From Gemmatimonadota bacterium (GTDB taxonomy: Bacteria; Gemmatimonadota; Gemmatimonadetes; Longimicrobiales; Gaopeijiaceae), in the NCBI GenBank assembly GCA_003559555.1, contig PWLA01000208.1:1-51571 (forward strand): a stretch of 51,571 nt of DNA, given 5' to 3'. The position numbers were made by a program, and so were the translations under genes. The notes below the pieces were generated by a model, which was given only the letters and a program-made list of their open reading frames with translations, did no database searches and was not told where the DNA came from. Below are positions 8,278 through 16,151 of the stretch, one piece after another (the stretch's first letter is position 1; each line of letters opens with the position of its first letter).

Positions 8278-9384
8278 TCAGCCCCCGAAGACCTGCACCC
8301 GGTGGGTCAGCGACTCGATCCGGTCCAGATCCGGCTCCACTCCGATCCCCGGTCCGTCGGGAAGGGGCATCCGACCTTCCACCAGCTCGAACTCGGGGGT
8401 GACCACGTCCTGCTCCCAGTAGCGCCTGGAGGCGGAGATGTCACCAGGCAGGACGAAGCCGGGGAGGGTGGCCAGCGCCAGGTTGTGGGCCCGTCCCACC
8501 CCCGATTCCAGCATGCCGCCGCACCAGACGGGGACCCCCCGTTTTCGGCACAGGTCGTGGATCCGCCGGGCCGCTGCCAGCCCCCCCACCCGTCCCGGCT
8601 TGATGTTCACGACCCGGGTGGCGTCCAGCTCGAGGGCCAGGCGTGCGTCGGCCTCAGAGCGGATGGACTCGTCCAGGCAGATGGGGGTGGTCAGCTCGGC
8701 TTGGAGGCGGGCGTGGTCCAGGATGTCCTCGTGGTGCAGGGGCTGTTCGATCATGGTGAGCCCCAGCTCGTCCAGCTCCCGGAAGAGAGGGAGGTCCGTG
8801 AGCGCGTAGGCCGAGTTGGCATCGGCCATGAGGGGCACGTCGGGGAAGCGGGCCCGAACGGCCTGGAGCATCTCCACATCCCTTCCGGGCTTGATCTTCA
8901 CCTTGATCCGGGCGTATCCCTCCTCCAGGTAGGCCTCCACCTTTCGCAGGAGGGTCTCGTCATCGGGCTGGAGTCCCACGCTCACCCCCACCTCCAGGGG
9001 CTCGCCCCGTCCCCCCAGGAGTTCCCACAGGGGCATGCCCAGGAGCCGGGCGTGCAGATCCCACACCGCCATCTCGATCCCGGCCCGGGCCATCCGATGG
9101 CCCCGAACCCAGTCCACCGGCGCCAGGATGTCTTCCGGTCCCTCCATCTCGTGGCCCAGAAGAGGGGGGAGAAGGAACTCGGTGAGGACGTGCCAGGCCG
9201 TCTCGGTGGTCTCGGGGGAGTAGCCCGGGTCCTCGGCGGCGACGCACTCGCCCCAGCCCACGGCGCCCTCCCCCTCCACCCGCAGGAGGAGGAGCCGTCG
9301 GTTCTGTCGGGCTCCGGAGCTGATCTCGAAGACCTCCCGGAGGGGGAGGCGGATCTCCCGGAGCTCGATCCGATTCGGTCTCAC
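8278..9384 (-). CDS. menC: N-succinyl/N-acylamino-acid racemase - o-succinylbenzoate synthase (enolase superfamily)
   Basis: TIM-barrel enolase-superfamily enzyme of 368 aa. The catalytic set is visible: K161-V-K163, D188 (LMADAN), E213 (MIEQPL), D238 (CLDES) and K262 (NIKPGRVGG). This matches the lysine pair and Mg ligands of the NSAR/OSBS family almost position for position. Such enzymes racemise N-succinyl or N-acyl amino acids, make o-succinylbenzoate in menaquinone synthesis, or do both. The open frame extends to 9609, but the GTG at 9384 is the likely start: it overlaps the previous stop as GTGA and begins the family N-terminus (RIELREIRLPL). No other men gene is in the window. A GNAT acyltransferase and an M20 deacylase lie upstream in the same operon, which favours the racemase role. 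The menC symbol is a family label. Confidence 0.88.
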   Translation of the reverse strand: MRPNRIELREIRLPLREVFEISSGARQNRRLLLLRVEGEGAVGWGECVAAEDPGYSPETTETAWHVLTEFLLPPLLGHEMEGPEDILAPVDWVRGHRMARAGIEMAVWDLHARLLGMPLWELLGGRGEPLEVGVSVGLQPDDETLLRKVEAYLEEGYARIKVKIKPGRDVEMLQAVRARFPDVPLMADANSAYALTDLPLFRELDELGLTMIEQPLHHEDILDHARLQAELTTPICLDESIRSEADARLALELDATRVVNIKPGRVGGLAAARRIHDLCRKRGVPVWCGGMLESGVGRAHNLALATLPGFVLPGDISASRRYWEQDVVTPEFELVEGRMPLPDGPGIGVEPDLDRIESLTHRVQVFGG

Positions 9385-10724
9385 GCCTGCTGATCCAGCA
9401 CGCCGAAGACCTCGTCCACCTGACTCCACCCCACCGTCAGGAGAAAGGTGTTGTTCCGGCCGTAGGACTTGTCTCCCACGATGAAGAAGTCGGGCTCGGG
9501 ATTCATGAGGGTTTCGGCTCCATGGCTCTCCTGGGTCAGACAGTCTCCCCCGCCGCCGGCCCCCAGGAGGGCGGCGGCGAGCTTCATGGGCCCGCTGGTG
9601 GCGTAGCACTCGTGCACCTGAAGCTGACGGTAGAGGGTATGATCGCCCACGCCCCCGGTGAGGGCAAGGATCCGGTCCACCTCCACCACGGTGGCGTCTT
9701 CCCCCTCCGCCCCACCTGGCGCCTCGTCGTCGGAGCTCCGGCCTCGAAGCCTGACCTGCACCCGGTCACCGTCCCGGGCCAGCGCATCCACCACCCTGCC
9801 CGGCAGGAAGGTGACCCGATCCGAGGCGCCCCGGGCCACCGAGCGGGCGTCCCGAGTGAGCTGACTCCGGAGGGGAAGGGGGTCGCCCTCCACCACTTCC
9901 CAGTGCGGCTCCGGTTGCCGGACGGTCCACAGCACGCGGGTTCCGGCATGTCGGGAGGCAAAGTCCGCCAGCTCCCGGGCCGCCGTCTGCGCCGAGTGCC
10001 CGGCCCCCACCAGGAGGATCGTTCGACCCCGCCACCCCTCACCTTCGCTGGCCAGATCCGGGATGCGGCGGCTGATCCGGTCCGCCAGCCGCACTTCTCC
10101 CGGCGCCGGAATCCCGCCATCTCCCAGGGCATTGGGGTTTCCGTACGTTCCGCTGCAGTCCAGGACCACTTCGTGGTGCTCCACCCATTCCCTGCTGGCA
10201 TCGTCGGTGAGGAGGACCCGAAAGGGACGCCGCCCCCGGGAGGGTGATCCGATCTCCTCGTGCTTCAGCGTACCTTCTCGCCCCACCGCCACCACCCGGG
10301 TCCCCAGCTTCAGGCCCCGGGCCAGCTCGGGAAGCGTCCAGAGGGGATCCAGGACCCGATCTGCCAGTTCGTGGCCGGTGGGGGAGGCCTCCTCGTCCAC
10401 GTCCAGCGAGCGGTCCACCTCGGGGAGGGCCTCCCGCATCCGGGGTGATGCGTTCATGGACCAGGGACTGAAGAGCCGCACGTGGCCCCAGGCTCGAAGG
10501 TGGCCCGCTGGATGGGGGGCGGCCTCGTAGACCGTCACCCGATGGCCCCGCTCCCGGACCGCCAGGGCGGCATCCAGCCCCACTGGACCGGCACCGATGA
10601 TGGCGATCCGGAGCTCTCGTCGGACTGCTCCATCCGAGGCGGCCACAGCGCCGGCGCCGGGCTCGGGGTCAGAGGGAGCTGGGGAGGTGGGCTCGGATGA
10701 GCCAGCGGATCCTCGGTGGGTCAT
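9381..10724 (-). CDS. FAD/NAD(P)-dependent oxidoreductase, flavin monooxygenase-like
   Basis: Two-dinucleotide-binding-domain flavoprotein of 447 aa. The FAD-binding Rossmann motif is IAIIGAGPVGLDAALAV (about residues 39-55). A second NAD(P)-binding motif, ILLVGAGHSAQTAAREL, lies near the middle. The C-terminal DKSYGRNNTFLLTVG resembles FMO/ArsO-like flavoproteins. The first 35 residues form a Ser/Pro/Gly-rich tail of no clear use. The ATG at 10724 has GGAG eight bases upstream. The stop overlaps the GTG of the racemase gene (GTGA). Its position inside a GNAT-racemase operon suggests it oxidises a related amino-acid derivative, but the substrate cannot be deduced. Confidence 0.75.
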   Translation of the reverse strand: MTHRGSAGSSEPTSPAPSDPEPGAGAVAASDGAVRRELRIAIIGAGPVGLDAALAVRERGHRVTVYEAAPHPAGHLRAWGHVRLFSPWSMNASPRMREALPEVDRSLDVDEEASPTGHELADRVLDPLWTLPELARGLKLGTRVVAVGREGTLKHEEIGSPSRGRRPFRVLLTDDASREWVEHHEVVLDCSGTYGNPNALGDGGIPAPGEVRLADRISRRIPDLASEGEGWRGRTILLVGAGHSAQTAARELADFASRHAGTRVLWTVRQPEPHWEVVEGDPLPLRSQLTRDARSVARGASDRVTFLPGRVVDALARDGDRVQVRLRGRSSDDEAPGGAEGEDATVVEVDRILALTGGVGDHTLYRQLQVHECYATSGPMKLAAALLGAGGGGDCLTQESHGAETLMNPEPDFFIVGDKSYGRNNTFLLTVGWSQVDEVFGVLDQQA

Positions 10725-10769
10725 GGGTGCGTCTCCGGCTGAAGCGAGGTGGGTGCCCGGCGCCGCGGG

Positions 10770-11663
10770 TCACCGGGAGGAGGACGTTCCTCCCTCCTCT
10801 CGAACCAGGCGGTAGTGGGAAAGGTTTCCAGCTCGCTTCAACCCCCGGACCTCCCACCCTCGTTCCAGATAGTGCACCAGAACGGCGCGGGTGGCACGTC
10901 GCCACTCCCTGGCCAGCTCCGGATCGTGGCGACGAAGGCGCTGAATGTGGGCGGGAATCGACACCGTCACCGACGGGGCCTCCAGGTCGAATCGAGGGGT
11001 TTGGGGTGCGGGGTGGCTCCCCGACCCCGATGGAAGTTCGGCCTCCAGGCGAGGGGTCCGAGGTACCCCTTCCAGCGCCGGCTCCGCCTGCCCAGTCGGT
11101 CCTCCGTGGCCAGCCTCCTCCTCACCCAGACGGTGCCGGACCCGGGGGGAGTCCAGCTCCCAGAGGGCCACCAGCCGGTCGGTGCCGATCCCCTGGTGCA
11201 GGGGTGAGTCCGACTCGCCGTACATGTCCTCCACGTACTCCCGGCAGACGACACCGAGCCGCTCCAGGTTCAGGTGGGCGTTCCTCGACTCCAGGGGATC
11301 GAAGGTCCAGTACACCCGCCGCACTCCCCGCTCCAGGAGCAGCGCCCGCTGATGCAGCTTGAGCCGGCGTCCCAGCCCCGAGTCCCGGAGTCCCGGGCGG
11401 ACCGCCAGCATGTCGGACCAGTGGACCGGGGTCTCCCCTTCGATGCCGGTCATGCCGAAGACGAAGCCGGCCAGCCGTCCGTCCGGGCCGTATGCCCCCG
11501 AAGCGACGCCGCCCAGGCGCTGGCTCACCTTCAGGATGGCCACCGGGACCCGTTCGGAAAACCCTTCGCCCCAGACCTCCTCCTGGAGAGCCACGCAGGC
11601 CTGGTACTCGGCCAGGGTCCCGAAAGGCCGAATGGCGAAGGACGACTCCCCCCCCGAACTCAC
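10770..11663 (-). CDS. GNAT-family acyltransferase (COG3375-like), likely D-amino-acid N-acyltransferase
   Basis: A 297-aa protein with an N-terminal GNAT fold: VALQEEVWGE, the core strand LAGFVFGMTG, and the acetyl-CoA loop region MLAVRPGLRDSGLGRRLKLHQRALLLERG. The second half (from about residue 195) holds a charged Pro-rich linker and a helical tail (SVTVSIPAHIQRLRRHDPELAREWRRATR). It fits the family of predicted acetyltransferases that occur next to NSAR/OSBS genes. In Geobacillus such a GNAT protein succinylates D-amino acids before racemisation. The GTG start overlaps the stop of the DUF1611 gene. Acyl donor (succinyl- or acetyl-CoA) and amino-acid specificity are unknown. Confidence 0.78.
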   Translation of the reverse strand: MSSGGESSFAIRPFGTLAEYQACVALQEEVWGEGFSERVPVAILKVSQRLGGVASGAYGPDGRLAGFVFGMTGIEGETPVHWSDMLAVRPGLRDSGLGRRLKLHQRALLLERGVRRVYWTFDPLESRNAHLNLERLGVVCREYVEDMYGESDSPLHQGIGTDRLVALWELDSPRVRHRLGEEEAGHGGPTGQAEPALEGVPRTPRLEAELPSGSGSHPAPQTPRFDLEAPSVTVSIPAHIQRLRRHDPELAREWRRATRAVLVHYLERGWEVRGLKRAGNLSHYRLVREEGGTSSSR

Positions 11664-12760
11664 GACCCTCCTCCCCCGAGGCCGTCACCGTCCAGCTCCA
11701 GAGACCTCCGAAGCAGCCGGTCCAGCTCCGGCAGAGCTTCCTTCTGCCGTATGTCAAGACAGGGCAGATCCACCAGCCGTTGAACCAGCTCCACCCCGGC
11801 CCGGGTGTTGGCGGCGATCCCGGTGACCAGCTCCGGCGTGGCCCCGTAGGCCCGCATGAGCCCTAGCACCGCATAGGGATCCGTGGCGCAGAGGACGGTC
11901 ATCCGGACCGCAGACGCCAGGCACTCCGCCGCCACCGTCCCGTTGTACGGCTCCAGGGGTGAGGCCCCTACCTCCACCACCGCCACGTCCACCGGCGCCC
12001 GGTTCATCCGGGGGATCAGCGTCGCCAGGGCCCGACGGTACTCGTCGCTGGGACATACGGTCGAGGGAAGGCCGGCGTCCACGAAGTCGAAGACGGGCTC
12101 GGCGCCGGAGTCGGCCATGGTGAGCACGTCGCGATACCGGCCGGCCCCGGTGACCTTGGCACCCATGACCCGGAGCCCCATGCTCCGCAGTCGCCGAATC
12201 AGGACCCGGGCCGTGGCGGTCTTTCCTGCCGACATGGAGGTCCCGATGATCATGATGGTGGGAATGTGCAACTCCAGCTCCGGCGGGCCCCCACCCTGCT
12301 GGGTCTTCGGCTCGTCGTCGTCGACCGCTCCCTCGACCGTGCCGGCCCTGGCCACGAAGTCCGACATGACCACCCGCTTTCCTTCCCGCACCAGGTGGCC
12401 CTGGTAGACGACCCGGGGGAGAGGGGGGATCAGGGCGGACCGGGAGGTGCAGCGGCCCAGCAGCCCTCCTCCGGTGAGCAGCTCCATCCGACCATCGTCT
12501 TCCACTGCCTCCCAGCTCCCGGTGGCCTCCAACGTGGCGTGGCGTCGCCCCAGGGCGCCGACCACCCGGTCACCCTCCACCACCTCGACCATGCGGCCGG
12601 TGGGAAGCTCCAGCGTCCACGAGCCGGGGTCTCCCTTCACTTCCACCAGAACGTAGTCGCCGCCGGCCCACTCCTCCCGGGGCCACGTGCGGGTCTCCCA
12701 GTCGCCCTTCTCCAGGTCGGAGATCCGGACCATCGACGAGTACATGGTCGTGGTCTTCAC
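11660..12760 (-). CDS. DUF1611 P-loop protein (DgcN-like)
   Basis: A 366-aa protein. The N-terminal half (to about residue 150) is a beta-rich domain. The C-terminal half is a P-loop NTPase-like domain with IMIIGTSMSAGKTATARVL near residue 172-190 and an AVVEVGASPLEPYNG motif. DUF1611 members include DgcN, reported as a D-glutamate N-acetyltransferase that works with the enolase-superfamily N-acetyl-D-glutamate racemase DgcA. A racemase and a deacylase are encoded in the same operon here, so a related role is plausible. However, a separate GNAT protein is also present, so one of the two may have another substrate or job. The GTG start overlaps the M20 stop (GTGA). An internal ATG six codons on is a possible alternative. 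Confidence 0.75.
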   Translation of the reverse strand: MKTTTMYSSMVRISDLEKGDWETRTWPREEWAGGDYVLVEVKGDPGSWTLELPTGRMVEVVEGDRVVGALGRRHATLEATGSWEAVEDDGRMELLTGGGLLGRCTSRSALIPPLPRVVYQGHLVREGKRVVMSDFVARAGTVEGAVDDDEPKTQQGGGPPELELHIPTIMIIGTSMSAGKTATARVLIRRLRSMGLRVMGAKVTGAGRYRDVLTMADSGAEPVFDFVDAGLPSTVCPSDEYRRALATLIPRMNRAPVDVAVVEVGASPLEPYNGTVAAECLASAVRMTVLCATDPYAVLGLMRAYGATPELVTGIAANTRAGVELVQRLVDLPCLDIRQKEALPELDRLLRRSLELDGDGLGGGGS

Positions 12761-14049
12761 GTCCGCCTCCCCCCCGCTTCCCCTTCGTGAACGCCTGTCC
12801 GGCCCACGCCGGCTTCCTGCTGCTCTTGCTCCACCTGCTGACGGGCCCCACCCCGGGCCCGGTCCTCCTGGGCTTCCCCCAACTCGGGAAGGAGGAGGAG
12901 GCCCGCAAGGAGCGCCGCTCGCTCCGGCATCCGGTCCACCTCCAGGTACTCGTGGAGGGCATGGGCCCCGTCACCCACGGCACCCAGACCGTCCAGGGTG
13001 GCGGTGAAGAGGCTCGTGGGGTTTCCGTCCGAACCCCCTCCGGACATCCCTTCGTCAAGTTCGAGCCCCAGGGCCTGGCCCACCTCCCGGGCCGCGTGCC
13101 AGAGCCGGCGGTTCCGCGGGGTGGGCTCCATGGGCGGCCGGTCCACCGATCCCCGGATCCTCGCGCTGGTCCCGGGGGTGCTCCGGACCCGCTCCTCGAT
13201 CTGCCCCACCTGGTCCTCGAGCCAGCGGGCATCGGCCCGGGTCCGCACCCGCACGTCCACCGTGGCCGAGGCCTCCGAGGCCACCACGTTGGGACGGGTT
13301 CCCCCCCGGATCTCACCCACGTTGATGCTGATCCCCCGTTCCAGGTCCGAGAGCTGGTAGAGGGCCTGGATCAGGTGCGACAGCTCGTGAATGGCGCTGG
13401 CGCCCTCGCCGGGGGCCAGCCCCGTGTGGGCGCTCTTCCCCGTGACCCGGACCTCGAACCGGCCGCCGCCCCGTCGGCTGGTCTTGAGCTTCCCCACGGG
13501 CTCGAGTCCCGGCTCCAGGACCAACGCCCGGACCGCACGTCGGGCCAGGTGGCGCACCCGGTTTTCCGACTCGAAGCTGCCCACCTCCTCGTCGGAGTTG
13601 ACGAAGACCACCGGCGTGACCGGAGGTTCCAGCTCCAGCTCGTGGAGGGCTCGGAGGGCGAAGAGCATCTGAACCAGCCCACCCTTCATGTCGAAGGTCC
13701 CCGGGCCCCGCACCCGCTGGTCGTCATGGAGAAACGGCATGGTTTCCAGCGTGCCCACCGGCCAGACCGTGTCCACGTGCCCGATGATGACCTGCGCCGG
13801 CCGGCCCTTCTCCCGCGTCCGGGGTCGGGCGTAGAGCTGCCCTCCGGTCTCCCGGCCGCTCAGTCGCCGCACCTCGAAATCCATGGGCTCCAACTCCCGG
13901 GCCAGGACGTCGAAGACCGGACCCTGGGTCTCTGGCACGGTACTGGGACTCTCCAGGAGGACGATCTCCTGGAGGAGCTCCACCATCTCGCCCTCCCGGC
14001 CCTGGAGCCACTCCAGGAGCGCAGGTGTCTCGGGGTGGACGCCCGTCAC
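12757..14049 (-). CDS. M20-family metallopeptidase / N-acyl-L-amino-acid deacylase (ArgE/CPG2-like)
   Basis: Dinuclear zinc hydrolase of 430 aa, normal for M20. Visible metal and catalytic elements are IIGHVDTVWPVG (His and Asp), FDMKGG (bridging Asp), VNSDEEVGS (catalytic Glu pair) and LEPG. The dimerisation insert (KSAHTGLAPGEGASAIHELS) also fits. Close relatives are carboxypeptidase G2, ArgE and N-succinyl-L-amino-acid hydrolases. Within this operon it is the natural third step, removing the acyl group after racemisation. GTGA overlaps join it to the genes on both sides. The last residues (EQEQQEAGVGRTGVHEGEAGG) form an odd charged tail. Confidence 0.85.
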   Translation of the reverse strand: MTGVHPETPALLEWLQGREGEMVELLQEIVLLESPSTVPETQGPVFDVLARELEPMDFEVRRLSGRETGGQLYARPRTREKGRPAQVIIGHVDTVWPVGTLETMPFLHDDQRVRGPGTFDMKGGLVQMLFALRALHELELEPPVTPVVFVNSDEEVGSFESENRVRHLARRAVRALVLEPGLEPVGKLKTSRRGGGRFEVRVTGKSAHTGLAPGEGASAIHELSHLIQALYQLSDLERGISINVGEIRGGTRPNVVASEASATVDVRVRTRADARWLEDQVGQIEERVRSTPGTSARIRGSVDRPPMEPTPRNRRLWHAAREVGQALGLELDEGMSGGGSDGNPTSLFTATLDGLGAVGDGAHALHEYLEVDRMPERAALLAGLLLLPELGEAQEDRARGGARQQVEQEQQEAGVGRTGVHEGEAGGRRT

Positions 14050-14723
14050 CGGCGAAACCCCTCCGGAAGAGGGAAGGCATGGCTCTCAGAGACCCGGGCG
14101 AACTGGCCTGGATTCAGGTAGGCCAGGAGGGGGGCGCGGCCCACGATCTCCTCGTCGTCCACCCCGGTGACCCGGAGGGCGTCGCGACGAGCCCTCGCGG
14201 CCACCGTCCGGCCCACGACCAGACTTCCGTCGCCCAGATCGTCGATGATCCGGTCAAGCTCGCACTCCAGCACCAGGTGGGCATGGCGGAGGACCCGGCC
14301 CTCCACCTTCCGGGCCGGAGCCGTGGGCAGAGAAGGAAGGCCGGGGGTGGGCTCTCCCTCACCGCACCGGGGCGCCGCGCTGAGGCTCGTTACCAGCACC
14401 TGATCGGGGCCCGGGTAGCTGACGGTGAAGGATCCGTACTCCCGGGCGTTCCGGTAGGTGGCGTGGGAGGGAGTGCAAACGAATCCGAAGTGGCCGCTCC
14501 ACCCCAGCGGCATGGCCAGGTGCTTGGGCGCCAGGTCGAAGCCCTCCCCCTCACGAGTCCCCACCACCACCAGCGGAGCCACGGTGAAGACACGCTCCCA
14601 GAGGGGAGACCGGAGGTCCAGGTCGACCATGTCGTCTTCGCCGGAGTCGTCCTCACTGGAAGGGGGGGCATCGGTACCGGGAGAACCGGCGTCGTCGGCG
14701 TCCCGCTGGTCTGTTTGGCTCAT
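14046..14723 (-). CDS. flavin reductase-like FMN-binding split-barrel protein
   Basis: Protein of 225 aa with the flavin-reductase/FMN split-barrel pattern: LWERVFTVAPLVVVGTREGEGFDLAPKHLAMPLGW, then a GFVCTPSHATYRNARE loop. It probably binds FMN and may supply reduced flavin or be a small flavoenzyme. The acidic N-terminal segment (DSGEDDMVDLDL) precedes the fold. The open frame also has an ATG at 14747. The ATG at 14723 is preferred because GAGG lies about nine bases upstream and it gives a more compact N-terminus. Its stop overlaps the M20 start, so it is part of the operon and may serve the FAD protein encoded further down. Confidence 0.7.
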   Translation of the reverse strand: MSQTDQRDADDAGSPGTDAPPSSEDDSGEDDMVDLDLRSPLWERVFTVAPLVVVGTREGEGFDLAPKHLAMPLGWSGHFGFVCTPSHATYRNAREYGSFTVSYPGPDQVLVTSLSAAPRCGEGEPTPGLPSLPTAPARKVEGRVLRHAHLVLECELDRIIDDLGDGSLVVGRTVAARARRDALRVTGVDDEEIVGRAPLLAYLNPGQFARVSESHAFPLPEGFRR

Positions 14724-14777
14724 GTCAAACGTCCTCGTGGGTTCCATGGTTCCCGGTCCGAGGTGCCAGGGAGCCGG

Positions 14778-16151
14778 TCAGTCCTGGTAGATGCCGCCTC
14801 GGCGGTAACTCTCGTCCAGTATCTCCACCGGGTGCAGGACCTGCACCGGAAGCCCCGCCATCCGGAGGCCGGCTCCGATCTGCATGATACACCCGGGATT
14901 GCCGGTGGCCACCACCCGGGCACCGCTCCGGCGGATGGCCTCCACCTTGTCTCCCCCGATGCGGCCTCCCAGTTCCGGATGGGTCAAGCCGTAGATCCCC
15001 GCTCCACCGCAACATTCATCGGCACCGTCCAGCTCCCGGAGCTCCACCCCGGGGATCGAGCGGAGAAGCCGGAGAGGCGGGTCAGCCACCCGCTGACCGT
15101 GCAGCAAGTGGCAGGGGGCGTCGTACGCCACACTCCATGGGACCGGCGCACCCGCCCGGGGCGTTCGTCCATCAGCGGCCAACAGCTCCGAGACGTCCAG
15201 GGTCCGGCTTCCGAGCCATGCGCCCGCCTCCCGCGCCGGCGCATCCCCCTCCTCCAGGAGGTCGGGGTACTCCCGCATGGCGGCCCCGCACCCGGCGGCG
15301 TTCAGGACCACGTGGTCCACTCCGGTCCGCTGGAAGGCCTCCGCGTTGCGCCGGGCCATGGTCCGGGCCTCCTCCAACCTGCCGCCATGGGCGTGGAGGG
15401 CCCCGCAGCACCCCTGCCCCGGCGCCGCTACCACATCCCACCCGTTGGCCTCCAGCACCCGGCGGGTGGCCCGGTTGACCCGTCGGAAGAGCTGGTCCTG
15501 CACGCACCCGTCCAGGATCGCCACCCGGCCCCGGGCTTTCGGTTGCCGGGCGGCGGGCTCCGACCGGAGGCGAGCGGGTTCGCCTCCGGCCGACGAGCCA
15601 GGCCCATCGTCTTCCATACTTCCCGGTCGCGGGGGAGCGGACGCCGCCAGCATGGCCATTCCCAGGCGAAGGGGACCGGCCACCCTCCCTTCCCCCGAAA
15701 GCCGCCGGGCCAGGAGGGCCGGAAGTCCGGTGGCTCGCAGCATCCGGCTGCCCCACATCCAGGGACGAAAGAGGAGCGGACGTCCGATGACGCCCAGGAG
15801 CAGGCGCTGGAGAACCGACGGCGGGCAGGCGTCGACGGCCACCTCCCGGGCCCGCTCCAGGAGGAATCCGTACTCCACCCCCGAGGGGCACACCGACTCA
15901 CATGCCCGACAGCCCAGGCATCGGTCAAGGTGCTCCTGGAAGGCCCGGGAGTCGGGGGCCAGGCGCCCTTCCACCACCGCCCCCATGAGGTGGAGGCGGC
16001 CCCGGGGAGAGTCGGCCTCGTCGCCCAGGCGGGTGTAGGTGGGGCACGCCGGCAGACAGAACCCGCAGTGAACGCAGTGGGAGAGCCGGTCGGTCTGGTC
16101 GGCCAGGGCCCCCGCCAGGCGAGCTCGGGGAGGGGACGCGTCACCCGCCAT
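14778..16151 (-). CDS. glcF: glycolate/lactate oxidase iron-sulfur subunit
   Basis: Electron-transfer subunit of a GlcDEF-type oxidase, 457 aa. Two 4Fe-4S ferredoxin motifs lie in the N-terminal quarter: CVHCGFCLPACP and CLGCRACESVCP. Two CCG domains follow (GQGCCGALHAHGG and DECCGGAGIYGLT), which are typical of GlcF, LldE and HdrB proteins. A low-complexity insert sits near the middle (PPRPGSMEDDGPGSSAGGEP). The start is the ATG at 16151, giving MAGDASPP. It overlaps the stop of the aldehyde dehydrogenase by one base (TGATG), whereas the longer open frame runs through that gene's end. It is encoded with the GlcD-GlcE fusion, from which it should receive electrons for the quinone pool. Confidence 0.9.
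   Translation of the reverse strand: MAGDASPPRARLAGALADQTDRLSHCVHCGFCLPACPTYTRLGDEADSPRGRLHLMGAVVEGRLAPDSRAFQEHLDRCLGCRACESVCPSGVEYGFLLERAREVAVDACPPSVLQRLLLGVIGRPLLFRPWMWGSRMLRATGLPALLARRLSGEGRVAGPLRLGMAMLAASAPPRPGSMEDDGPGSSAGGEPARLRSEPAARQPKARGRVAILDGCVQDQLFRRVNRATRRVLEANGWDVVAAPGQGCCGALHAHGGRLEEARTMARRNAEAFQRTGVDHVVLNAAGCGAAMREYPDLLEEGDAPAREAGAWLGSRTLDVSELLAADGRTPRAGAPVPWSVAYDAPCHLLHGQRVADPPLRLLRSIPGVELRELDGADECCGGAGIYGLTHPELGGRIGGDKVEAIRRSGARVVATGNPGCIMQIGAGLRMAGLPVQVLHPVEILDESYRRGGIYQD

Noticed and set aside
9385-9609. Extension of the racemase frame upstream of 9384
   Set aside because: Overlaps the end of the FAD protein and looks like an Arg-rich shadow. The GTGA overlap and family N-terminus support 9384.
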